Assembly: GCF_010560025.1 (NCBI RefSeq)
Contig: NZ_SAIY01000009.1
Location: 124,001 to 188,000 of the forward strand
Direction: 5' to 3'
Length of the DNA: 64,000 bases
Source of the DNA: Verrucosispora sioxanthis
Lineage (GTDB): Bacteria; Actinomycetota; Actinomycetes; Mycobacteriales; Micromonosporaceae
Position 1 is the stretch's first letter. Every line of letters starts with the position of its first letter. Of the stretch, positions 1 to 7,814 are shown piece after piece. The notes below the pieces were generated by a model. That model was not told the origin of the DNA and searched no databases. It saw only the letters and a list, made by a program, of their open reading frames with translations. A program made the position numbers and the translations under genes.

Positions 1-570
1 CTCAAGGCGTACAGCGAGCTGCTGGCCGGCGGGCACGTCAAGGTCCGCGACACGGTGCTGGTGCAGGTGGCGGTGCCCAGCCGGGAGCGGGTCAGCCAGT
101 ACCAGATCCTGCGGGACCGGGTGGAGCGGGAGGTCGGGCGGATCAACGGGGAGTTCGGCCGGGTCGGTGAGCCCGCCATCCACTACCTCACCCAGCCGTT
201 CGACCGCGCCGAGCTGGCCGCGCTCTACCGGGTCGCCGACGTGATGGCGGTGACCCCGCTGCGCGACGGCATGAACCTGGTCGCCAAGGAGTACGTCGCC
301 GCCCGGGTCGACGACACCGGCGCGCTGCTGCTCAGCGAGTTCGCCGGGGCCGCCGCCGAGCTGCCGCAGGCGTACCTGGTCAATCCGCACGACCTGGAGG
401 GGCTCAAGCAGGGCCTGCTCGCGGCGGTGCGGGCCGACCCCGCCGACGTACGGGAACGGATGCGGTCCATGCGCGCGTACCTGCACGAACACGACATCCG
501 GGCCTGGGCCCGCTCCTATCTGTCCACGCTGGATCAGAGTGGTTCGATGCTCGCCCACCTCGGCGGCTGA
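1..570 (+). CDS. otsA: Trehalose-6-phosphate synthase (GT20), C-terminal part
   Basis: This is the 3' end of a gene that begins before the window; the frame is open from base 1 to the TGA at 568-570 (189 residues visible). OtsA transfers glucose from UDP-glucose to glucose-6-phosphate, the first step of cytoplasmic trehalose synthesis. The family signature is clear: LRDGMNLVAKEYVAAR followed by LLLSEFAGAA, which in GT20 enzymes line the nucleotide-sugar site, then the C-terminal helix region rich in Arg. The missing N-terminal half would carry the glucose-6-phosphate site. No otsB is visible; the next gene is convergent and starts 30 nt later on the other strand. Confidence 0.93.
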   Translation, partial: LKAYSELLAGGHVKVRDTVLVQVAVPSRERVSQYQILRDRVEREVGRINGEFGRVGEPAIHYLTQPFDRAELAALYRVADVMAVTPLRDGMNLVAKEYVAARVDDTGALLLSEFAGAAAELPQAYLVNPHDLEGLKQGLLAAVRADPADVRERMRSMRAYLHEHDIRAWARSYLSTLDQSGSMLAHLGG

Positions 571-601
571 GACCGGCCGTCGGGTCACGCCCGCGACGAG
601 C

Positions 602-1418
602 TCAGCCGAGGTCGTCGCGGCCCGGTTCCTTGATCAGCCAGTCGAGGATCGCGTCGATGGGCTCCCGCCACCGGGCGTCGAGCATCAGGTCGTGCCCCAT
701 GCCGGGAAAGAGCAGCGGAGCCGAACCGTACCGCCGCGCGGCACGGGTCAGCGCCGCGGCCGGCACCACCCGGTCGTCCGGGCTACCCAGTACCAGCACC
801 GGCGGATCGCCCACCGCCGGCTCCGGATCGGCGCCGGTCAACAGCTGCCACTGGGCCCGCCGGGCCGCCCGCCCCAGCCGCGCGGCGTGCCGCCGAGCGT
901 CGGCCTCGGGCAGTTCTGCGCTGAACAGCTGCCTGCGGTTGAGCCGCAGCCCGGCGCCAAGACCGCCGGCAGGGTGCCGAACAGGTTGCGGCGCAACGCG
1001 GTACCGAGCGTCGCCCAACCGCCGAAGACCGGCGCCACCAGCACCGCCGCCTTCGCCGGGTAGCGGGCCATGGCGTGCGCGACCACCAGGGCCCCGGCGC
1101 CGTGCCCACCAGCACCGCCCGCCGCGGCAGGCCGGCCGCCACCTGGACCACGTCGTGGGCGTACGCCCGCAGGGTCGCCTCCGGTGCCGGGGCGCTGCCG
1201 CCGTGCCCGCGCAGGCTCATCGCGTGAGCGCTGAAGCCGCGGGCGGCGACATGTCCGAGCCAGTTCTCCGCGTACGCCCAGGCACCATGGCCGAAGCCCG
1301 GCACGAACAGCAGCGGTGGTCGTCCCTCCTCCAACTCCGGGACGGCGCTGAGCACCTCACGCCGGACCGGGCGCACCGGCCGCGCCCACTCCCAGCCGCG
1401 CATCACCCGCTCGGTCAC
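602..1418 (-). CDS. Alpha/beta-hydrolase, interrupted by two frameshifts
   Basis: The product is an alpha/beta-hydrolase of about 270 residues, split over three frames. The N-terminal third (PLLFVPGFGHGAWAY, then LRGHGGS) reads from a GTG at 1418. Near base 1107 one base is missing inside the nucleophile elbow: restoring it gives VLVGHGAGALVVAHAMARYP. Near 960 a second missing base separates LPAVL from GLGAGLRLNRRQLFSAELP. The C-terminal frame carries the acid (LGSPDDRVVP) and the catalytic histidine (GMGHDLMLD). The elbow reads GHGAG rather than GxSxG, so the nucleophile would be atypical unless the indel hides a Ser codon. The GTG overlaps the stop of the upstream monooxygenase (GTGA), so the two are translationally coupled. 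Substrate unknown. Confidence 0.75.
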
Positions 1419-2821
1419 TTGCTCTCCAGCTCGCGTAGGGCGCGCTCCAGCGCGCGCAGGTAGTCGGCGTGCCCGACCTCGAACCAGTGCCGGGTCGAAT
1501 CCTTCACCTGTCCCGAGTAGCGTTCGCCCGCCCCGGCGCGTACCCGGGCCGCGAAGGCGGCGGCCCGCTCCGGACGGCTGGCGCGCAACCGCAGCAACCG
1601 GGCGAAGAGCACGGCCTGCCAGTGGGCCAGGGTGAAGATGCCCGAGTCGGGCTGGAGCAGCCCGGTCACCGCGAGCGTGGGATGGTCCGGTACGAGGGCG
1701 TTGAGCCACAGCCGGGGTCGGCCCACCCCCTCGTCGTCGCCGAGCAGCTTGCCGTCGAGGAACTCGAAGCGGGGCAGGTAGCCGGTGGCGAAGACGACAA
1801 GTTCCGGGTCGATCTGCCGGCCGTCGGCAAGCTCCACCGAGTGCGGGTGGAAGCGCGCGATGTCCGGTACCGGGGTGATCGCGCCGTGGCCCACGTGGTA
1901 CACGAGCAGGCTGTTGGCGATCGGGTGCGTCTCGTACACCCGGTGGTCCGGCTTCGGCAGGCCGAAGCGGGTCAGGTCGCCGACGGTCAGTCGCAGCGTC
2001 CGGTGGTAGAGCCACTGCCGGACCCGCAGCGGCACCCGCAGCGCCAGCAGCAGGTCGTTGACCTGGTCGGCAGGGCGACCGAAGACGTACTTCGGGGCGT
2101 ACCAGTAGCCGCGACGGGTGGAGTGCCAACACCGTGACGCCTGCTGGGCGGCCTCCACGGCGATGTCGCAGCCGGTGTTGCCGGCCCCCACCACCAGCAC
2201 CCGCTTGCCCCGCAACTGCGCCGAGTCCTTGTACGACGAGGCGTGCATGACCTCGCCACGGAACTGCTCCAACCCCTCGTAGCGGGGCAGCTTCGGCGAC
2301 CAGTTGTGCCCGTTGGCGATCACCACGGCGCCGTACCGGGAGGTGCGCTCGGGACCGTAGCCGCCGGTGCTGCGGGTGGTGACGTCCCACCGGTCGTCGC
2401 CGACCGGCTCGACCCGCACCACCTCGGTGCCGAACCAGATGTGCCGGCGCAGGTCGAAGTGGTCGGCGTAGCGCTCGAAGTAGGACAGCAACTGACCGTG
2501 GTGCGGGTAGTCCGGCCAGTGGTCGGGCATCGGGAAGTCGGGGAACTGGGTGAACGGCCGCGACGAGATCAGGTGGGTGCTGGCGTACACCGGGCTGCGG
2601 TCGTGCCGCCAGTTCCAGGCGCCGCCGACGCCGGTCTCACGTTCGTAGCAGTCGACCCCGAAACCGTGTTCGGCGAGGTTCTTCACGGCGGTCAGGCCGC
2701 TGGCACCGGCACCGATGACGCAGACGGTGTCGCCCCGGTCGGAGACCGGACGGCCGTCGGGGCCGCGGGCGAGCGTGGTCGTCTCCGGATCTGGCCGGCC
2801 GGGCTCGGTGGAGGTGGGCAC
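1415..2821 (-). CDS. Flavin-containing monooxygenase (class B FMO family)
   Basis: Predicted 468-residue FAD/NADPH-dependent monooxygenase that would oxygenate a soft nucleophile (N or S) or a ketone. Visible motifs: FAD Rossmann GAGASG near residue 36; FMO fingerprint FRGEVMHASSY near residue 190; NADPH Rossmann GAGNTG near residue 210; FATGY near residue 348. The fingerprint ends in Y rather than the W-P/D typical of Baeyer-Villiger enzymes, which points to the FMO side of the family. The start chosen is a GTG at 2821 with GAAGGAG about 8 nt upstream; an in-frame ATG at 2875 would add 18 Arg/Pro-rich residues before the RBS and is less likely. It is coupled to the downstream hydrolase by a 4-nt overlap, which suggests a shared pathway. 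Confidence 0.85.
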   Translation of the reverse strand: MPTSTEPGRPDPETTTLARGPDGRPVSDRGDTVCVIGAGASGLTAVKNLAEHGFGVDCYERETGVGGAWNWRHDRSPVYASTHLISSRPFTQFPDFPMPDHWPDYPHHGQLLSYFERYADHFDLRRHIWFGTEVVRVEPVGDDRWDVTTRSTGGYGPERTSRYGAVVIANGHNWSPKLPRYEGLEQFRGEVMHASSYKDSAQLRGKRVLVVGAGNTGCDIAVEAAQQASRCWHSTRRGYWYAPKYVFGRPADQVNDLLLALRVPLRVRQWLYHRTLRLTVGDLTRFGLPKPDHRVYETHPIANSLLVYHVGHGAITPVPDIARFHPHSVELADGRQIDPELVVFATGYLPRFEFLDGKLLGDDEGVGRPRLWLNALVPDHPTLAVTGLLQPDSGIFTLAHWQAVLFARLLRLRASRPERAAAFAARVRAGAGERYSGQVKDSTRHWFEVGHADYLRALERALRELESK

Positions 2822-2912
2822 CGGGGGTCTCCTTCGTCTCGGCACGAGTGCCGGGTCGCGCGAAATCCTCCCCACAACGGAGCGGGATGTCCAGCCCGGC
2901 GAACGGCCGATG

Positions 2913-3638
2913 TCAGGCGGTGGCGGGCAGCAGCAGGTCGACCAGGACCGGGAAGTGGTCGCTGGCCCGCCGGGTCAGCGGGGTGTCCACCACGTCGTAG
3001 TCGACCACGGTGATCCGCGCGTCGACGAACAGCGCGTCGATGCGCCGGCGCGGATCCGCGCACGAGTAGGTGAGCCGGTCGGCCCGGTCGGCCGCCACCG
3101 CCGCGTCGGTCAACCCGTCGGCGACGGCGCGCCACGCCGGCCCGCCCGGCTCCTCGTTGAGATCGGCGGCGGCGATCACCGGATGAGGTGCGGCGACCAG
3201 GTCCCGCTTGAACAACTCGGCCTGGCCGGGACGCTCCGCCGGGTCGGTGGACAGGTGCGACCCGGCCACCGTGAACCGGGCCGAGGTGCCCACCCGACAG
3301 TCGGCGTACGCGGCGCCGCGCAGGTGCCGGCCGGGGGTGAGCGGGAAGCGCCGGCAGCGGGTGTCGGTCACGCGTACCCGGAGGCTGGTCAACAGCAGGT
3401 TGCCCAGCGACGGCAACCCGCCGGCGGCGACCACCAGACCGAACGACTCGGCCAGCGCGGCCGACTTCTCCCGCCACCGGAACCGGCGCGGTCCCTCCTG
3501 GACGATGACCACGTCCGGCGCCGCCCCGCGCACCACCGCGGCCAGCGCGGCGGTGTCGTCGCGCTGGCCGTGGACGTTGTACGACAGCACGCGCAGCGGC
3601 ACCCCGTGCTCGGTCACCGGGTGCGGTGTCGAGGACAC
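2913..3638 (-). CDS. Endonuclease/exonuclease/phosphatase (EEP) family protein
   Basis: A 241-residue Mg-dependent phosphodiesterase of the DNase I-like EEP fold. Motifs: LSYNVHG (metal-binding Asn) near residue 17, VQEGPRR in the position of the catalytic Glu, GSHLSTD (catalytic His), AADLNEEPG (Asp-x-Asn), and ASDHFPVLVDL, the diagnostic C-terminal SDH. No signal peptide, so cytoplasmic. The GTG start lies 2 nt after the stop of the ROK kinase, so it is the last gene of the leftward operon SRPBCC-DUF5304-ROK-EEP. The substrate (nucleic acid, inositol phosphate or other) cannot be read from sequence. Confidence 0.85.
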   Translation of the reverse strand: MSSTPHPVTEHGVPLRVLSYNVHGQRDDTAALAAVVRGAAPDVVIVQEGPRRFRWREKSAALAESFGLVVAAGGLPSLGNLLLTSLRVRVTDTRCRRFPLTPGRHLRGAAYADCRVGTSARFTVAGSHLSTDPAERPGQAELFKRDLVAAPHPVIAAADLNEEPGGPAWRAVADGLTDAAVAADRADRLTYSCADPRRRIDALFVDARITVVDYDVVDTPLTRRASDHFPVLVDLLLPATA

Positions 3639-3640
3639 CG

Positions 3641-4588
3641 CTAGATCCGGCGGGCCAGGTCGGCGGCGCCGATGACGCCGGCGGAGTTGCCGAGCTCGGC
3701 TGGCCGGATCTCGGCCACCGGCAGCCGGCTGCGTTGCGCCAGTGCTTCGGTGAACGAGCGACGGGTGGGGCCCATCAACAGGTCACCGGCGTCGATGACG
3801 CCACCGCCGACGACCAGGATCTGCGGGTCGAGGATCTGCGCCATGTCCGCCAGGCTGGTGCCGAGCCAGCGGCCGACCTGCGCGAACGCCTCGGCCGAGA
3901 CGGGGTCGCCGCCCTTGGCGGCGGCGGTGACCATCGGGCCGGTGATCGCCTCGGCCTCCCCGTCGGCCAGCTGCAGCAGGGCGGCGGCCCGGTGTGGCTC
4001 CTGCCGGGCGGCGGCCCGGGCGAACCGGACCAGGGCGCTGCCGCTGGCGTACTGCTCGATGCAGCCGAGCCGGCCGCACCCGCACTGGTGGCCGTCGGGA
4101 ACGGTGAGCATGTGGCCCAGTTCGGCGGCGATGCCGTGGGCACCCCGGACCAGATCACCGCCGAGCACGATGCCGCCGCCCACGCCGGTGCCGATGGTGA
4201 ACATGACCATCGAGTCGTCGGCGTGGCGGGCGGCGCCGTAGCGGAACTCCGCCCAGGCCGCCACGTTGCCGTCGTTCTCGACGATGACCGGCAGCCCGAC
4301 CGCCGCGCTCACGTACGCCCGCAGCGGCTCGTCGCGCCAGGCCAGGTTCGGGGCGAAGAGCACGGTGGAACGGCTGGAGTCGATCCAACCGGCCGCGCCG
4401 ATGCCGACCGCCTGGATGTCGTGGCCAGCGGCCAGTTCGGCGACCAGCTCGATGATGACGTCGCGGGTCTTGCCGACGTCGTCGGCGGGGGTGTCCCGTC
4501 GGGCCTGCACGAGGACCGTGCCGGTGTCGTCGACGACACCGCCGGCCACCTTGGTGCCACCGACGTCGACTCCGATGGTCAGCGTCAC
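3641..4588 (-). CDS. glk: ROK-family glucokinase
   Basis: A 315-residue sugar kinase, expected to phosphorylate glucose with ATP. It shows the ATP loop GVDVGGTKVAGG at the N terminus, VENDGNVAAWAE with the catalytic Asp, the glycine-rich TIGTGVGGG, the EH/ELGHM zinc ligand, and the ROK zinc cluster HQCGCGRLGCIEQYASG. Length equals the usual 310-320 for actinobacterial GlkA. I choose the GTG at 4588, about 9 nt after GAGGGGAG; an upstream ATG at 4615 lies before that RBS. It is third in the leftward operon, 69 nt after the DUF5304 gene and 2 nt before the EEP gene. Confidence 0.93.
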   Translation of the reverse strand: MTLTIGVDVGGTKVAGGVVDDTGTVLVQARRDTPADDVGKTRDVIIELVAELAAGHDIQAVGIGAAGWIDSSRSTVLFAPNLAWRDEPLRAYVSAAVGLPVIVENDGNVAAWAEFRYGAARHADDSMVMFTIGTGVGGGIVLGGDLVRGAHGIAAELGHMLTVPDGHQCGCGRLGCIEQYASGSALVRFARAAARQEPHRAAALLQLADGEAEAITGPMVTAAAKGGDPVSAEAFAQVGRWLGTSLADMAQILDPQILVVGGGVIDAGDLLMGPTRRSFTEALAQRSRLPVAEIRPAELGNSAGVIGAADLARRI

Positions 4589-4657
4589 CGCTGCCACTCC
4601 CCTCTGCTGTGCCACCCGCGCACACCTGCCCTCGCCGGTGGTGCGGGTCGTCCGTGG

Positions 4658-5362
4658 TCAGGCCCCGTCGCCTGGTGCGTCCTGCCGCCCCCCGGGCACG
4701 GTACGGCCGTCCGGTGCGGGCTCGTCACCCGGTGCGGGTTCGCCGTCGGGTACCCGGGAGGCGGGCACCACGCGACGCTCGGTCGACGTCCGGCGTCCGG
4801 CCGGTGCGACCGGCCCGGCGGCGTCGACGGGCACGGCGGTCGGGACGGCGACGTCCTCCACCCGGGTCGCGGCGGACCAGACGTCCCGCTCCGGTGCCGG
4901 CTGAGAATCATGCCCGGTCCGGGTGGCCTCGCGCCACACGTGGTCGCCGTACGGGTCGGCGGCGGCGGTGGCGGTGTCCTCGGCGGCGGAGCCGGACGCC
5001 GGTTCGGCGGTCGAACCGGCCGAGCCGAAGGCGCGCAGGAAACTGGCCAGGCCAGCGGCCAGATCCCCGGCACCGGTGGCCAGTCGTTCGGCGAATTCGG
5101 GGCTCGGATCGCGCAACGCGGCGATGCCCCGACACACCGGGCAGACGCAGCATTCGGGCGCGCCGGTGGCGAAACCACCCCCGGTGCCACCGGACGCGGC
5201 GCCCGGGACGTCGTTGTGACCGAGGACACCGGTCACGATCCCGCCGAGCGGGCCCAACGGCACCGCCGCCGGGTTGGCGGCGGCCATCCGCACGGTGGCC
5301 AGCAGCGTGGCGACCAGCCGCTCCGCCTCTTGCCGGGCCGTGCCCGGATCTGTCGCACCCAT
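4658..5362 (-). CDS. DUF5304-like conserved protein with CPVC motif
   Basis: A 234-residue protein. The first 110 residues are helical and hydrophobic-to-neutral (QEAERLVATLLATVRMAA), then carry a Cys cluster CCVCPVCRGIAALRD that could bind a metal. The rest, about residues 130-234, is low-complexity Ala/Pro/Asp/Arg and probably disordered. The same type of protein sits between an SRPBCC gene and a ROK glucokinase gene in other actinomycetes, and I recall it being classed as DUF5304. The start is the ATG at 5362 with GAGGAG upstream; an ATG at 5416 would overlap the upstream gene. Function unknown. Confidence 0.7.
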   Translation of the reverse strand: MGATDPGTARQEAERLVATLLATVRMAAANPAAVPLGPLGGIVTGVLGHNDVPGAASGGTGGGFATGAPECCVCPVCRGIAALRDPSPEFAERLATGAGDLAAGLASFLRAFGSAGSTAEPASGSAAEDTATAAADPYGDHVWREATRTGHDSQPAPERDVWSAATRVEDVAVPTAVPVDAAGPVAPAGRRTSTERRVVPASRVPDGEPAPGDEPAPDGRTVPGGRQDAPGDGA

Positions 5363-5402
5363 GCTGGGCTCCTCTACCGCGGCGACCGGGTCGCCGGACG
5401 CG

Positions 5403-5858
5403 TCACTGCGCCGCACCGGATGCTTCTACCCGGCGCTTGAGCTGCTTCAACGCGGCGTCCATGATCATTTTCTCGGCCTTGCGACGGAACATGCCGAGCA
5501 TCCCGACCGCGAGCTCCACCTCCAGGGTGTAGGTCACGGTGGTGCTCCCGTCGGCGTTGGCCTCCAAGTCGTACGCGCCCCGCTGCGCCTTCTGCATCTT
5601 CGACGGGGCCACCAGGTGCCACTCGACGCGGGACAGGTCCTCCGCGTAGGCGTACGCCAGCACGTACTCGTCGGCCATCACCGTGGCGTCGAGGACGAAA
5701 CGGACCTGGCTGGCGTAACCGTCCTCGTACTCCTCGATCACCTCCGCCTCGCGGACCGCCTCGGTCCACTCGGGGTAGCTCGGGAAGTCGCAGATGACCG
5801 CGGCCACCCGGTCCGGTGACGCGCCGATGATGATCGACTGGGTGGAAGAGTCCGCCAT
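5403..5858 (-). CDS. SRPBCC (START-like) family protein
   Basis: A 151-residue single-domain START/Bet v 1-like protein with the typical beginning STQSIIIGASPDRVAAVICDFPSYPEW (a beta strand, then the FPSYPEW loop) and the C-terminal long helix RKAEKMIMDAALKQLKRRVE. These proteins bind a hydrophobic ligand in a cavity; the ligand is not known. It is the first gene of the leftward operon. Its homologue in M. tuberculosis (Rv2185c) lies near fadD15 and pimB', the same neighbourhood as here. The ATG lies 6 nt after a TAGCCT box, so the mRNA is probably leaderless. Confidence 0.88.
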   Translation of the reverse strand: MADSSTQSIIIGASPDRVAAVICDFPSYPEWTEAVREAEVIEEYEDGYASQVRFVLDATVMADEYVLAYAYAEDLSRVEWHLVAPSKMQKAQRGAYDLEANADGSTTVTYTLEVELAVGMLGMFRRKAEKMIMDAALKQLKRRVEASGAAQ

Positions 5859-5864
5859 GGTGGG

Positions 5865-5870
5865 AGGCTA
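5865..5870 (-). promoter_or_regulatory. -10 box (TAGCCT) of a leaderless promoter for the SRPBCC gene
   Basis: On the minus strand TAGCCT is followed by 6 nt and then the ATG at 5858, with no Shine-Dalgarno sequence between. This spacing puts the transcription start at or next to the start codon. No clear -35 hexamer is visible. Confidence 0.5.
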
Positions 5871-6003
5871 CCGTCCGGTGACCGCCCGCGTGCCGCGCCG
5901 CCCACCTGCGGTGTGCTCCCGGCCCACCGGGCGGGTAGGTTTCGACGAGGCCACCCGCGCAGGTGGCGCCCCGACCCGGTCCCGTGAGCACGAGGGAGTG
6001 CAG

Positions 6004-7800
6004 GTGCGCGAGTTCACCGTCCCGCCGATCGTCACCGTCGGCGATTCGGCCAACCTCACCGATCCGGTCTGGGACAACGCCGAGGCCGCGCCCGACGCGG
6101 TGCAGTTCGTCCGCCGCGACGCCGCGGGCGCGTGACGACGACTCGCCGGCAGTTCCGGCGACGAGGTGGCCGCGGTCGCCCGCGGGCTGGTCGCCGCCGG
6201 GGTGCGGCCGGGCGACCGGGTCGCGCTGATGAGCCGCACCCGGTACGAGTGGACGCTCGTCGACTACGCCATCTGGGCGGCCGGTGCGGTCACCGTGCCG
6301 ATCTACGAAACCTCCAGCGCCGAGCAGGCCGCCTGGATCCTGGGCGACTCCGGCGCGGTGGCCGTGGTGGTGGAGACCACCGCACACGCCACGCTGGTGG
6401 CCGGCGTCCGTGACCAGTTGCCCGCCCTGTCCCATGTGTGGCAGATCGACCTGGGTGGGGTGGACGACCTGATGGCCGCCGGCGCCGAGGTGGAGCCGAC
6501 CGAGATCGAGCGCCGCCGCGCGGGCCTGCGTTCCTCGGACGTGGCGACGATCATCTACACCAGCGGCACCACCGGCCGGCCCAAGGGCTGCGTGCTGACC
6601 CACCGCAACATGTACGCCGACATCGCCAACGCCGCCCCGGTGCTGCCGAACCTGTTCGGGCCGAACGCGTCGACCCTGCTGTTCCTGCCGCTCGCGCACG
6701 CCTTCGCCCGGCTGATCCAGATCGGCGTGGTGCAGGCCCGGGCCACGATGGCGCACTGCTCGGACACCAAGAACCTGCTCGCCGAGTTGCAGGAGGTCAA
6801 GCCGACCTTCGTGCTCTCGGTGCCCCGGGTCTTCGAGAAGGTCTACAACGGCGCCAAGCAGAAGGCCGAGGCCGGCGGCAAGGGCGGGATCTTCGCCCGG
6901 GCCGAGGCGGTCGCCATCGCGTACAGCGAGGCGCTTGAGACGCCCGGCGGGCCGGGCCTGGCGCTGCGTGCCCAGCACGCGCTCTTCGACCGACTGGTCT
7001 ACGGCAAACTACGGGCCGCGCTCGGCGGGCGCTGCCGCGACGCGATCTCCGGCGGCGCACCGCTCGGCGCCCGGCTCGGCCACTTCTTCCGGGGCATCGG
7101 AGTGACCGTCTGCGAGGGGTACGGCCTGACCGAAACCTCTCCCGCCGCCTCCGCCAACCTGCCCGGATTCACCCGGATCGGCACGGTCGGCCGCCCGTTG
7201 CCCGGGGTGACCATCCGCATCGACGACGACGGCGAGGTGCTCGTCGCCGGTGATCTCGTCTTCCAGGGGTACTGGCACAACGACACGGCCACCGCCGAGG
7301 CGATCACCTCGGACGGCTGGTTCCGCACCGGTGACCTGGGTTCGCTCGACGCGGACGGCTACCTGACCATCACCGGCCGGAAGAAGGAGATCATCGTGAC
7401 GGCCGGCGGCAAGAACGTCGCCCCGGCCGTGCTGGAGGACCAGGTCCGGTCGCACCGCCTGGTCAGCCAGTGTGTCGTGGTGGGTGACCGGCAGCCGTTC
7501 ATCGCCGCGCTGGTCACCATCGACGAGGAGGCCCTGCCGGGCTGGCTGGAGTCGGCCGGGCTGCCGGCGGACACCGGGATCGAGCAACTGCGCGAGCACG
7601 AGGGGCTGCACGCGGAGATCCAGGCCGCCGTGGACCAGGCCAACCAGTCGGTCTCCAAGGCCGAGGCGATCAAGGTCTTCCGGGTGCTGCCGCGCGACTT
7701 CACCGAGGCGACCGGGGAATTGACCCCGTCGCTGAAGGTCAAGCGCCAGGTCGTGCACAAGACGTACGCGGCGGAGATCGCCGACATCTACCGCGGCTGA
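6004..7800 (+). CDS. Long-chain fatty-acid-CoA ligase (FadD15 type), with compensated frameshift
   Basis: An AMP-forming acyl-CoA synthetase of about 598 residues. It adenylates fatty acids and transfers them to CoA. Motifs: P-loop YTSGTTGRPKGCVLTHRN, GYGLTETSP, WFRTGDLG, and ITGRKKEIIVTAGGKNVAP with the catalytic Lys region. The GTG at 6004 follows GAGGGAG. The 5' part is broken: a base is missing near 6132 (GCGTGACG should read GCGTGGACG), which creates an in-frame TGA at 6133-6135. An extra C near 6155 restores the frame, so only about 8 codons are scrambled. The start at 6166 sometimes expected would lose the conserved N terminus REFTVPP. It is divergent from the SRPBCC operon, as in Mycobacterium (Rv2185c/fadD15). 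Confidence 0.88.
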
Positions 7801-7801
7801 C

Positions 7802-7807
7802 TACGAT
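7802..7807 (+). promoter_or_regulatory. -10 box (TACGAT) before the sensor kinase
   Basis: TACGAT lies 7 nt before the GTG at 7815 with no ribosome-binding site between, so the kinase mRNA may be leaderless with its own promoter just after the fadD stop codon. Confidence 0.4.
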
Positions 7808-7814
7808 CCGTCAC

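Noticed and set aside
3626..5440. A 604-codon open frame on the plus strand
   Set aside because: Shadow of the ROK kinase and DUF5304 genes on the minus strand; composition is His/Gly/Arg-rich with no motifs.
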